This document shows positions 26,404-35,477 of a stretch of DNA of 64,000 nt, in pieces (the first letter of the stretch is position 1; every line of letters starts with the position of its first letter). This DNA comes from Castellaniella sp049671645 (GTDB taxonomy: Bacteria > Pseudomonadota > Gammaproteobacteria > Burkholderiales > Burkholderiaceae_B): the NCBI RefSeq assembly GCF_049671645.1, contig NZ_JBATVG010000019.1, positions 1 through 64,000 of the forward strand. Direction: 5' to 3'. Made by a program: the position numbers and the translations under genes. A model generated the notes under the pieces. That model did no database searches. It was not told where the DNA came from and saw only the letters and a program-made list of their open reading frames with translations.

Positions 26404-27621
26404 ATGTTTGCCCATATCCCCCCATTCGCCGGCGACCCGATCTTTGAATTGGGCAACGCCTGCCGCCGCGACCCCCGCGCCGACAAGGTCAACCTGACGG
26501 TCGGCCTGTACTACGACGAGGACGGCCGCATCCCAGTGCTGCAGTGTGTGCAGCAGGCCGAAGCCCGGCTCGCGCAGCAGGCGCGGCCGCGCACCTATCT
26601 GCCCATCGAGGGCCTGGAACCCTACCGCCTGGCCGTGCAGCGGCTGGTGTTCGGCGCCGACAGCCCCGCCTTGCGCGACCAGCGGGTCGCAACGATCCAG
26701 AGCGTGGGCGGCACGGGGGCGCTGAAGGTCGGCGCGGATTTCCTGCACGCCGCCTATCCCGACAGCGCGGTCTGGATCAGCGACCCGGCCTGGGACAATC
26801 ATTTCGCCATTTTTTCCGGCGCGGGCATCGCCACGCACCGCTATCCCTACTACGATCCCGCCACCCACGGCGTGCGCTTCGACGCGATGATGGACACGCT
26901 GGCGGCGCTGCCGGCCCGCAGCATCGTGCTGCTGCACCCCTGCTGCCACAACCCCAGCGGGGCCGACCTGACGGCCGATCAGTGGCGCGATTTGATCGCG
27001 CTGATGCAGCGCCAGAACCTGATTCCCTTTCTAGATCTGGCCTACCAGGGCTTCGGCAGCGGACTGGACGAAGACGCGCTGGCAGTGCGCCTGCTGGCGG
27101 AATCGGGCATGGCGTACCTGACGGCCAATTCCTTTTCCAAGAATTTTTCCTTTTATGGCGAACGCTGCGGCGGGCTGTCGGTGGTGTGCGAACAGGCGGC
27201 TCACGTGCCGTCCGTGCTGGGCCAGTTGGTCGCCATCGTGCGGCGCATCTATTCCAACCCGCCCGTGCATGGCGCCCAGGTGATCGCGCAGGTGCTGGGC
27301 GACCCTGCGTTGAACCGCTTATGGCAGGACGAAGTCACCGCCATGCGCGCCCGCATCCAGTCCATGCGCAGCCAGGCGGTGGAGCAATTGGCGCGCAAGG
27401 CGCCCGATTACCCCGCCCGCTATCTGCTGGCGCACCAGGGCATGTTCAGCCTGACGGGCCTGCGGCCCGAACAGATCCTGATGCTGCGCGAGCGCCATGC
27501 CGTCTATCTGCTGGATTCCGGACGCATCTGCCTGCCGGGCTTGAACACCCGGAACGTGGGGCTGTTCACTGACGCGCTGGCCGACGTGCTGGCGCGGACC
27601 GCATCGGCGGCCCACGCATGA
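26404..27621 (+). CDS. Aromatic amino acid aminotransferase (class I)
   Basis: 405-residue PLP enzyme of the AspC/TyrB type. Motifs are FAGDPIFELGNACRRDPR with KVNLTVGLYYDEDG, LHPCCHNPSGADLT, and the Schiff-base Lys in TANSFSKNFSFYGER near residue 248. The start follows AGGACACCGATCCC. The gene is fused by an ATGA overlap to the FAD oxidoreductase and sits between a probable histidine importer and hutU. It may therefore transaminate histidine/imidazolepyruvate as well as, or instead of, Phe/Tyr; the last point is inference. Confidence 0.88.
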   Translation: MFAHIPPFAGDPIFELGNACRRDPRADKVNLTVGLYYDEDGRIPVLQCVQQAEARLAQQARPRTYLPIEGLEPYRLAVQRLVFGADSPALRDQRVATIQSVGGTGALKVGADFLHAAYPDSAVWISDPAWDNHFAIFSGAGIATHRYPYYDPATHGVRFDAMMDTLAALPARSIVLLHPCCHNPSGADLTADQWRDLIALMQRQNLIPFLDLAYQGFGSGLDEDALAVRLLAESGMAYLTANSFSKNFSFYGERCGGLSVVCEQAAHVPSVLGQLVAIVRRIYSNPPVHGAQVIAQVLGDPALNRLWQDEVTAMRARIQSMRSQAVEQLARKAPDYPARYLLAHQGMFSLTGLRPEQILMLRERHAVYLLDSGRICLPGLNTRNVGLFTDALADVLARTASAAHA

Positions 27622-29123
27622 GCGATACCCCCATGGATCCCCGCCCCTGCGCCCGACCCGCCGCGGCCGAAGCGCCGGACACGCCCGCTACGCTGGAGGC
27701 GCTGATGCGCACCCTGTCGTGCCTGCGGCCGGGCGCCGACGACATCGCCCGCTATCTGCAGGACGACAGCGGTCTGCAAGCCGACGCCCCGCCCTACTGC
27801 ATCCTGCGTCCACGCAGCACGGACGAGGTCGCCGCCATCGTGCGGGCCTGCCTGCGCGAGCGCCGCGCCCTGACGATCCAGGGCGGGCGCACCGGACTGG
27901 CGGGCGGCGCCGTGCCGGATGCGGGCGACGTCGTGCTGTCGCTGGAACTGATGGACCAGATCGAGCATCTGGATGCCGTCAGCGGCACGGTGACGGTGCA
28001 GGCCGGCGCCGTGCTGGAAAACCTGTGCGCCGCCGTGGAGGCCCGGGGCTGGTATTTCCCCATGGATTGCGGGGCGCGGGCGTCCTGCCAGATCGGCGGC
28101 AACGTCGCCACCAATGTGGGCGGCAATCGGGTGCTGCGCTACGGCACGATGCGCGAACTGGTGCTGGGGCTGGAAGTCGTGCTGGCCGACGGGACGGTGC
28201 TGACCATGATGAATCAGGGCCTGAAGAACAATACCGGCCTGGACCTGAAGCACCTGTTCATCGGCACGGAAGGCACGCTGGGCATCGTCACTCGGGCGGT
28301 GCTGCGCCTGTTCCCCAAACCCGAACGGCGCCACAGCGCCTTGGTGGGGCTGGCGGATTTCGATCAGTTGACGGCGCTGCTGAAAGCCGCGCGCGGGCAG
28401 CTGGCGACCCTCTCATCGTTTGAGGTGATGTGGCGCGAATATCTGCAGGCGGCGGCCACGGTCACGCAGCGAACCGAGCCCTTTGACGGGGCCTATCCGA
28501 TCTGCGTGCTGCTGGAAGTGGAATCGTTCGCGGGCGACGCGGCGGCCGCGGACGATTCGCGTCCCGGCACCGCCCGGACACCGGACAGCGCCGAAGCGGC
28601 CGGGGATCGCGCCCAGGCCGACCTGCACCGCTTTCTGGAAACCTGCCTGGACCAGGGCCTGGCGCTGGACGCCATCCTGCCGCACAGCCAGGAACAGGCC
28701 GCCCAGTTGTGGCGGCTGCGCGACGCGATCGGCGAGATCCTGCACACGATGGCCCCCTACGTGGCCTTCGACATCGGCATCCCGCTGGCGCTGCTGCCGG
28801 ACTTCATCGCCCGCGCGCAGCAGGCCCTGGCGGCCCGCTGGCCGACAGCGCGACGGCTGTTGTTCGGCCACCTGGGCGACGGCAATCTGCACCTGTCCAC
28901 CGGCCCCTACGCGCCCGACGATCTGGCGGCGGTCGAATCCCTGGTCTACCAGGAAGTCGAACGGGTCGGCGGCAGCATTTCGGCCGAACACGGGATCGGG
29001 CGCATCAAGAAGCCTTTTCTGCACCACAGCCGCAGTGCGCCGGAACGCGAACTGATGGTCGAGATCCGGCGATTGCTGGACCCGCAGGAAGGGCTGAACC
29101 CTGGCCGGATCGTGGACGCCTGA
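27618..29123 (+). CDS. FAD-binding oxidoreductase (D-2-hydroxyacid dehydrogenase type)
   Basis: 501-residue flavoprotein of the vanillyl-alcohol-oxidase fold (GlcD/D-lactate dehydrogenase group). The FAD-binding region shows ILRPRSTDEVAAIVR, TIQGGRTGLAGGAVP and GGNVATNVGGNRVLRYG; the C-terminus has LFGHLGDGNLHL and SAEHGIGRIKK. About 25 residues around position 315 (rich in Ala, Asp and Pro) look like a variable insert. It overlaps the aminotransferase stop by ATGA. In this context it may oxidise imidazolelactate to imidazolepyruvate, giving a second route into histidine catabolism. Confidence 0.87.
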   Translation: MSDTPMDPRPCARPAAAEAPDTPATLEALMRTLSCLRPGADDIARYLQDDSGLQADAPPYCILRPRSTDEVAAIVRACLRERRALTIQGGRTGLAGGAVPDAGDVVLSLELMDQIEHLDAVSGTVTVQAGAVLENLCAAVEARGWYFPMDCGARASCQIGGNVATNVGGNRVLRYGTMRELVLGLEVVLADGTVLTMMNQGLKNNTGLDLKHLFIGTEGTLGIVTRAVLRLFPKPERRHSALVGLADFDQLTALLKAARGQLATLSSFEVMWREYLQAAATVTQRTEPFDGAYPICVLLEVESFAGDAAAADDSRPGTARTPDSAEAAGDRAQADLHRFLETCLDQGLALDAILPHSQEQAAQLWRLRDAIGEILHTMAPYVAFDIGIPLALLPDFIARAQQALAARWPTARRLLFGHLGDGNLHLSTGPYAPDDLAAVESLVYQEVERVGGSISAEHGIGRIKKPFLHHSRSAPERELMVEIRRLLDPQEGLNPGRIVDA

Positions 29124-29152
29124 GACCGGACGATCCGGCCAGGGCCCGCGGC

Positions 29153-29177
29153 CGCGCCCGGACGGAGCCCGGGCGCG
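29153..29177 (+). terminator. GC-rich hairpin between the FAD oxidoreductase and hutU
   Basis: Perfect 9-bp stem CGCGCCCGG / CCGGGCGCG with a 7-base loop, 30 bases after the oxidoreductase stop. No T-tract follows, so Rho-independent termination is uncertain. It may separate the transporter operon from hutU, which has its own operator. Confidence 0.4.
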
Positions 29178-29262
29178 CCTCGTCAGGGCTCCAGCGCCGA
29201 CAGGCTCCGGCCTCACCGCGCGCCCCCCGCCTCATGTCCGTCCGGGCGATATGACGAGTCAA

Positions 29263-29276
29263 TTTGTATAGACATT
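29263..29276 (+). promoter_or_regulatory. HutC-like operator upstream of hutU
   Basis: TTTGTATAGACATT, containing the TTGTATAGACA motif also found before hutI. It lies about 55 bases upstream of the hutU GTG, in A+T-rich sequence. A second weaker half-site (ATATACATT) follows at 29289-29297. Confidence 0.65.
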
Positions 29277-29329
29277 TTGTTGAAACAGATATACATTCAA
29301 GCTTGATATTTTCCGTACAGGAGCAGACC

Positions 29330-31045
<1,716 letters not shown>

Positions 31046-31046
31046 G

Positions 31047-32585
31047 ATGAACCCGACCTTGACCCTGAATCCCGGGGCGTTGAGCCTGGACGAATTGCGC
31101 CGGATCTGGCTGGGCGACGTGCAACTGGCGCTGCCCGAACAGGCGGTGCGCGACATGGACGCCTCGGCGGCCGTCGTGCAGGCCATCATCGACCGGGGCG
31201 ACCCGGCCTATGGCATCAACACCGGCTTCGGCAAGCTGGCGCAAACGCGCATCCCCGACGACCAGCTGCAGGCCCTGCAGCGCAACCTGATCCTGTCGCA
31301 TTCCGTGGGCGTGGGCGATCCTCTGGACGCACGCGTGGCGCGCCTGCTGATGGCGATGAAAGTCGCCAGCCTGGCGCGCGGCTACTCCGGCATCCGCTCC
31401 AGCGTGGTGCGCACGCTGATGCAGGTCTTCAATGCCGGTCTGATCCCCCACATCCCCGAAAAGGGCTCGGTGGGCGCCTCGGGCGATCTGGCGCCCTTGT
31501 CGCACATGACTCTGGCGCTGTTCGGCGAGGGCCGCATCCTGTGCGAAGGCCAGTGGCTGCCGGCCGGCGAGGCCTTGGCCCGGGCGGGTATCGCGCCCAT
31601 CCACCTGGCCGCCAAAGAAGGCCTGGCCCTGATCAACGGCACACAGGTCTCCACCGCCCTGGCGCTGCACGGGCTGTTCCTGACGGAACACCTGTTCGAC
31701 AGCGCGGTGCTGGCGGGGGCGCTCAGCGTGGACGCCGCCAAGGGCAGCGATGCGCCCTTCGACCCGCGCGTGCACGAAATCCGCGGCCAGCCGGGGCAGA
31801 TCGAGGTCGCCCGCCGCTACCGCGCCCTGCTGGCGGGCAGCGCGATCCGGGCCTCGCATCTGGTGTCGGACAACAAGGTCCAGGACCCCTACAGCCTGCG
31901 CTGCCAGCCCCAGGTGATGGGCGCCATCCACGACCTGATGGAACAGGCCTCACGCACGCTGCTGACCGAAGCCAATGCGGTGACGGACAACCCGCTGGTC
32001 TTCCCGGGACGCGACGGACAGCCGGATCAGGTGATCTCGGGCGGCAATTTCCATGCCGAGCCCGTGGCCTTCGCTGCCGACATTCTGGCGCTGGCGATCG
32101 CGGAGATCGGCGGCCTGGCCGAACGCCGCGTGGCGCTGCTGATCGATGCCAGCATTTCCGGCCTGCCGCCGTTCCTGGTGCCGGAACCGGGGCTGAATTC
32201 CGGCTTCATGATCGCGCACGTGACGGCCGCCGCCCTGGCCTCGGAAAACAAGTCGCTGGCGCACCCCGGCAGCGTGGACAGCCTGCCCACGTCGGCGAAC
32301 CAGGAAGACCATGTCAGCATGGCGACGTTCGCCGCCCGGAGGCTGGCCGACATGGCCCGCAACACGGCGCATATCGTCGGCATCGAACTGCTGTGCGCAG
32401 CCCAGGGCATCGATTTCCACGCCCCGCTGACGACGTCGGCCCCGCTGCAGGCGCTGCACCGGCAGATCAGGCGGGACGTGCCGTTCTACGACCGCGACCG
32501 CCTGCTGGCCCCCGACCTGGACATCGTTGGACGCCGGGTGCTGGAAGGCAGCTACCGGGTGGACTGGAAGGCGATGCGGCCCTGA
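31047..32585 (+). CDS. hutH: Histidine ammonia-lyase
   Basis: 512-residue enzyme converting L-histidine to urocanate and ammonia, step 1 of the pathway. The Ala-Ser-Gly triad that forms the MIO prosthetic group is in KGSVGASGDLAPLSH near residue 145. Other landmarks are YGINTGFGKLA and QEDHVSMATFAARR. AAGGGA precedes the ATG. The last 12 codons and stop lie in a 52-bp sequence repeated at 33396-33447; an inserted toxin-antitoxin module separates hutH from the convergent hutI. Confidence 0.97.
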   Translation: MNPTLTLNPGALSLDELRRIWLGDVQLALPEQAVRDMDASAAVVQAIIDRGDPAYGINTGFGKLAQTRIPDDQLQALQRNLILSHSVGVGDPLDARVARLLMAMKVASLARGYSGIRSSVVRTLMQVFNAGLIPHIPEKGSVGASGDLAPLSHMTLALFGEGRILCEGQWLPAGEALARAGIAPIHLAAKEGLALINGTQVSTALALHGLFLTEHLFDSAVLAGALSVDAAKGSDAPFDPRVHEIRGQPGQIEVARRYRALLAGSAIRASHLVSDNKVQDPYSLRCQPQVMGAIHDLMEQASRTLLTEANAVTDNPLVFPGRDGQPDQVISGGNFHAEPVAFAADILALAIAEIGGLAERRVALLIDASISGLPPFLVPEPGLNSGFMIAHVTAAALASENKSLAHPGSVDSLPTSANQEDHVSMATFAARRLADMARNTAHIVGIELLCAAQGIDFHAPLTTSAPLQALHRQIRRDVPFYDRDRLLAPDLDIVGRRVLEGSYRVDWKAMRP

Positions 32586-32598
32586 CGCACGGACATCC
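32547..32598. repeat. 52-bp direct repeat, copy 1 (hutH 3' end)
   Basis: Identical base for base to 33396-33447. Both copies begin GGCAGCTACC and end GGACATCC. This copy encodes the HutH C-terminus (GSYRVDWKAMRP) and its stop. Read in antisense it also encodes the last residues of HutI. It flanks the toxin-antitoxin insert on the left. Confidence 0.95.
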
Positions 32599-32601
32599 CG
32601 T

Positions 32602-32937
32602 CTACTGGCCAACCGCCAGACGGACGGGCTTGCCGATGCGGCTCAGCATCTCGACCAGCGTGTCTATGGTGAACTTGGCCGTCTTCTTGTTCACCACATC
32701 CGACACGCGCGGGCGGGACACCATCAGGATTTCTGCCGCTTCGGCCTGCTTCAGGTGATGCTGCTCGATCCATGCCGCCAATTCACCCATGAGCTGTTCC
32801 TTGAGCAGTTTGGTGTCATTGATCTGCTGCTGCGATGCCATGAGCAATCGCTGGGCTTCCTCTGGAGGGAATCCCAGTTCCAAAAACAGGTTTGCACCGG
32901 GTTTGGTCACATGCCGGATTTCAGTGTCGATTTTCAT
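32602..32937 (-). CDS. XRE-family antitoxin (HigA2/COG5606-like)
   Basis: 111-residue DNA-binding antitoxin. The helix-turn-helix is in LKQAEAAEILMVSRPRVSDVVNKKTAKFTIDTLVEML near residues 65-100, with LVEMLSRIGKPVRLAVG at the C-terminus, as in the 'XRE domain / Gp49 partner' family. ATG 32937 overlaps the toxin stop by ATGA, the usual toxin-first order of HigBA-type modules. It would neutralise the toxin and repress from the palindrome at 33283-33298. It begins only 4 bases after direct-repeat copy 1. Confidence 0.85.
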   Translation of the reverse strand: MKIDTEIRHVTKPGANLFLELGFPPEEAQRLLMASQQQINDTKLLKEQLMGELAAWIEQHHLKQAEAAEILMVSRPRVSDVVNKKTAKFTIDTLVEMLSRIGKPVRLAVGQ

Positions 32938-33270
32938 GGCTTTCCTTTCCTGGCGTTGACGATGGCCCGGTAGCGCGCTTCGGCTATACGCTTGTCCTGC
33001 GGGCTGGTCGCCTGCGTCTTTTTCTGGAAGCAATGCAGGACATACAAGGCTTCCTCGAACTTGGCGACGTACATCACCCGGAACGCACCGCCAGCTTCCC
33101 GGATGCGGATTTCACGAGTGCCTGCACCCACCTCACCCAAGGATTTCCAGTCATCCGGTTCCAAACCAGCCTGAACCTTGCCCAACTGGAAGCCCGCTTC
33201 GACGGGCTTCGATGGGAAAGCCCAGGAGGTCGTCATACGCGGATCCGACCCAGCGAACCTCTTTATCCAT
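32934..33270 (-). pseudogene. RelE/Gp49-like (DUF891) toxin gene, frameshifted
   Basis: Two frames together give a HigB/Gp49-like toxin. From ATG 33270 the frame encodes MDKEVRWVGSAYDDLLGFPI. Near 33200-33205 the family continuation (EAGFQLGKVQAGLEPDDWK, REIRIREAGGAFRVMYVAKF, VLHCFQKKTQ) moves to another frame, which runs to the stop at 32934. The total of 337 bases is one more than a multiple of three, so there is a +1 insertion or -2 deletion, most likely in an Arg-Arg codon pair. An in-frame ATG at 33236 could give a 100-residue product with an unrelated N-terminus. Activity is therefore doubtful unless ribosomal frameshifting occurs or the base call is wrong. Confidence 0.7.
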
Positions 33271-33282
33271 GACGCGCTGCCT

Positions 33283-33298
33283 GTATAAAATTTTATAC
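33283..33298. promoter_or_regulatory. Toxin-antitoxin operator palindrome
   Basis: GTATAAAATTTTATAC, a perfect 16-bp palindrome 13 bases upstream of the original toxin ATG. It is A+T-rich and contains -10-like TATAAA, so it probably serves as the promoter-operator for autoregulation by the antitoxin. The remaining ~95 bases up to repeat copy 2 encode no recognised gene. Confidence 0.65.
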
Positions 33299-33395
33299 CG
33301 AAACGGGCGCCAATGTCAGATCAGGGTCAAATTTCGGAAAGCATCGGCATATGTTGCCCTCGCTTATGGGATTGATGAACCTGCTATATCGAACG

Positions 33396-33447
33396 GGCAG
33401 CTACCGGGTGGACTGGAAGGCGATGCGGCCCTGACGCACGGACATCC
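33396..33447. repeat. 52-bp direct repeat, copy 2 (hutI 3' end)
   Basis: Perfect copy of 32547-32598, offset 849 bases. In antisense it encodes the HutI C-terminus (MSVRQGRIAFQSTR) and stop. In sense it repeats the end of hutH. It flanks the toxin-antitoxin insert on the right. Confidence 0.95.
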
Positions 33448-34651
33448 GGCAGCGCGGCAGGCCCATCCAGTAGGCCAGTTCCGCCGGGCTGTCGATGTCC
33501 CAGACGGCGAAATCCGCGGGATGGCCGACGGCCAGGCGCCCGCTGACGCCCGCGCACCCCAGTGCATCGGCGGCATGGCGAGTGACGCCGTCCAGGGCCT
33601 CGGCCACTGTCATCCGGAACAGGGTGCAGGCCATATTCATCATCAGCAGCAGCGACGTGGCCGGCGAGGTGCCGGGATTGCAGTCGGTCGCCAACGCCAT
33701 GGGCACGTCATGACGGCGCAGCAGATCGATGGGCGGCTGATGCGTGTCCCGCAGGAAGTAATAGGCGCCCGGCAACAGCACGGCCACCATGCCGGCCCGA
33801 CGCATGGCGCGCGCGCCGGCATCGTCCAGCCACTCCAGGTGGTCGGCCGACAGCGCCCCGTAGCGGGCGGCCAGGGCCGCTCCCCCCATCAGGGATAGCT
33901 GCTCGGCATGCATCTTGACCGCCAGGCCGCGTTGCGTGGCGGCCTGCAGGACGCGTTCGGACTGCGCCAGGCTGAAGCCGATGTTCTCGCAGAACACATC
34001 CACCGCATCGACCAGACCCTCGTCGTGCAGGGCCGGCAGCATGACCTCGCACACCTGGTCGATGTAGTCGTCGGCGCGGCCCGCGTATTCCGGTGGCAGG
34101 GCATGCGCTCCCAGAAACGTGGTGCGCACCGTGACGGGACGGGCATCCCCCAGGCGCCGGGCGACACGCAGCATTTTGCGTTCGGAGTCCAGGTCCAGGC
34201 CGTAGCCGGACTTGATCTCGATGGCGGTCACGCCTTCGGCCCGCAAGGCGTCCAGCCGTATCAGCGCCTGCTGGAACAGCGTGTCTTCATCGGCCGCCCG
34301 CGTGGCGCGCACGCTGGACACGATGCCCCCGCCCCGGCGGGCGATGTCCTCGTAGCTGGCGCCCGCCAGGCGCAGCGCGAATTCATCGGCCCGCTGGCCG
34401 CCGTGGACCAGGTGGGTGTGGCAATCGATCAGGCCCGGGGTGACCAGGGCGCCGCCCAGGTCATGCTGCGGCGCAGCCTGGAAATCGGCGGGCGCCCGAC
34501 CGGCGTCGCCCAGCCAGGCGATGCGCGAACCCTCGACCGCCAGATCGCACATCGCCACCGGCCCGGACCGCCAGCCGGGCGGCACCACGCGCAGGTTCCT
34601 CCACAAGACACGCTCGGCCGGCCGGGCGCCGGACTCCTGGATGTGCGGCAT
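33401..34651 (-). CDS. hutI: Imidazolonepropionase
   Basis: 416-residue amidohydrolase opening the imidazolone ring to give N-formimidoylglutamate, step 3 of histidine degradation. The metal site motif LIDCHTHLVHGGQRADEF lies near residue 80, followed by EIKSGYGLDLDSERKML, the HAEQLSLMGGAALAA region and ALATDCNPGTSPATS. It is transcribed towards hutH. Its last 15 codons lie in repeat copy 2. It has its own HutC-like operator 24 bases upstream. It is flanked on both sides by toxin-antitoxin genes. Confidence 0.96.
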   Translation of the reverse strand: MPHIQESGARPAERVLWRNLRVVPPGWRSGPVAMCDLAVEGSRIAWLGDAGRAPADFQAAPQHDLGGALVTPGLIDCHTHLVHGGQRADEFALRLAGASYEDIARRGGGIVSSVRATRAADEDTLFQQALIRLDALRAEGVTAIEIKSGYGLDLDSERKMLRVARRLGDARPVTVRTTFLGAHALPPEYAGRADDYIDQVCEVMLPALHDEGLVDAVDVFCENIGFSLAQSERVLQAATQRGLAVKMHAEQLSLMGGAALAARYGALSADHLEWLDDAGARAMRRAGMVAVLLPGAYYFLRDTHQPPIDLLRRHDVPMALATDCNPGTSPATSLLLMMNMACTLFRMTVAEALDGVTRHAADALGCAGVSGRLAVGHPADFAVWDIDSPAELAYWMGLPRCRMSVRQGRIAFQSTR

Positions 34652-34674
34652 ACGGGATCCTCTGGGATTTGCAT

Positions 34675-34686
34675 TTGTATAGACAA
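34675..34686 (-). promoter_or_regulatory. HutC-like operator upstream of hutI
   Basis: TTGT-ATAG-ACAA, 4-bp perfect arms, sharing TTGTATAGACA with the hutU site. On the minus strand it contains TATACA, a plausible -10. Placed 24 bases before the hutI ATG. The remaining bases to brnT (34687-34918) hold a 9-bp direct repeat (TCTGACAGA at 34782 and 34804) but no gene I can support. Confidence 0.65.
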
Positions 34687-34918
34687 CACCAAGGATTATG
34701 CCTGCGAGGAGCGGGCATCACAAGGGAGCGAACTATCGCTGCGATGCGGGATTCCGGCACAGCGACCAGCACGGCGGCCACTCTGACAGAGATAACACAG
34801 GTCTCTGACAGACAAGACAGCTAGGTTCGGCGAAGCAGATGCGCAAACATGCGACGGGACAGCGTTTTACCCATCGGCGACAAGCGGACACCTTCAGGGC
34901 CTTGTCATTGATTATTTT

Positions 34919-34928
34919 TGTAGCTACA
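34919..34928 (+). promoter_or_regulatory. Palindrome immediately before brnT
   Basis: TGTAGCTACA, perfect 10-bp palindrome ending 3 bases before the brnT ATG, in A+T-rich sequence. It may be the operator for BrnA autoregulation. No ribosome site is visible between it and the ATG. Confidence 0.45.
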
Positions 34929-34931
34929 TTT

Positions 34932-35198
34932 ATGATAATCATCTTCGACCCTGTCAAGGACATCGGCAACAGGCGCAAACACGGCGTGTCGCTGACAGCA
35001 GTCCACGATTTCGAGTGGGACGAAGCATTGTCCACCCGGGATACACGTCAAGACTATGGCGAAGATCGGATGATCGCCATCGGCTACATCGGTTTGCGCC
35101 TGCACGTTGTGGTGTACGTGGATCGGCAAGATGTCCGCAGGATCATCAGCTTGCGCAAAGCCAACGCCCGGGAGGTCAGCCGCTATGCCGAAACTTAA
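34932..35198 (+). CDS. brnT: BrnT-family toxin
   Basis: 88-residue RelE-fold RNase toxin of the type II BrnTA system. The family pattern is visible: IIIFDPVKDIGNRRKHGVSL, the FEWDEALSTRDTRQDYGEDRMIAIG core, then LHVVVYVDRQDVRRIISLRKA and REVSRYAE at the C-terminus. ATG 34932 fits the family start; the frame extends upstream but without matching residues. It overlaps brnA by 14 bases. Lower G+C just upstream suggests acquisition. Confidence 0.88.
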   Translation: MIIIFDPVKDIGNRRKHGVSLTAVHDFEWDEALSTRDTRQDYGEDRMIAIGYIGLRLHVVVYVDRQDVRRIISLRKANAREVSRYAET

Positions 35199-35463
35199 AC
35201 CAGGGCACATATCGCCCACCCTCGCTGAAGACGCCAGGATCAACGCAGGCATCCAGGCCGACCCGGACACGCACGAGCTGTCGACCCACGAATTCAAGCA
35301 GCTCCGGCGCGTCGGGCGACCGCGCAGCGATTCGCCCAAGGCGCAGGTGACGGTGCGCTACGACGCCGACATCATCGATGCATTCAAGGCCGGCGGCCCG
35401 GGATGGCAGACCCGGATGAACAGTGCTCTGCGCGAATGGCTGCGGGGGCGGCAGAAGGCATGA
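35185..35463 (+). CDS. brnA: BrnA-family antitoxin
   Basis: 92-residue antitoxin. The C-terminal half carries the BrnA ribbon-helix-helix region (RVGRPRSDSPKAQVTVRYD, then IIDAFKAGGPGWQTRMNSALREWL). The N-terminal half is the disordered toxin-binding part. Its start overlaps the end of brnT, the standard toxin-first order. It binds DNA as part of the BrnTA complex and should repress its own promoter. It ends 14 bases before the 3' end of the convergent dnaE2. Confidence 0.88.
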   Translation: MPKLKPGHISPTLAEDARINAGIQADPDTHELSTHEFKQLRRVGRPRSDSPKAQVTVRYDADIIDAFKAGGPGWQTRMNSALREWLRGRQKA

Positions 35464-35477
35464 TCGGCAATGCTGGC

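Noticed and set aside
33300..33395. Short plus-strand stretch reading FRKASAYVALAYGIDEPAIS, like a helix-turn-helix or transposase scrap
   Set aside because: Only about 25 residues, no start or continuation, and it runs into the direct repeat. Too short to call a remnant.
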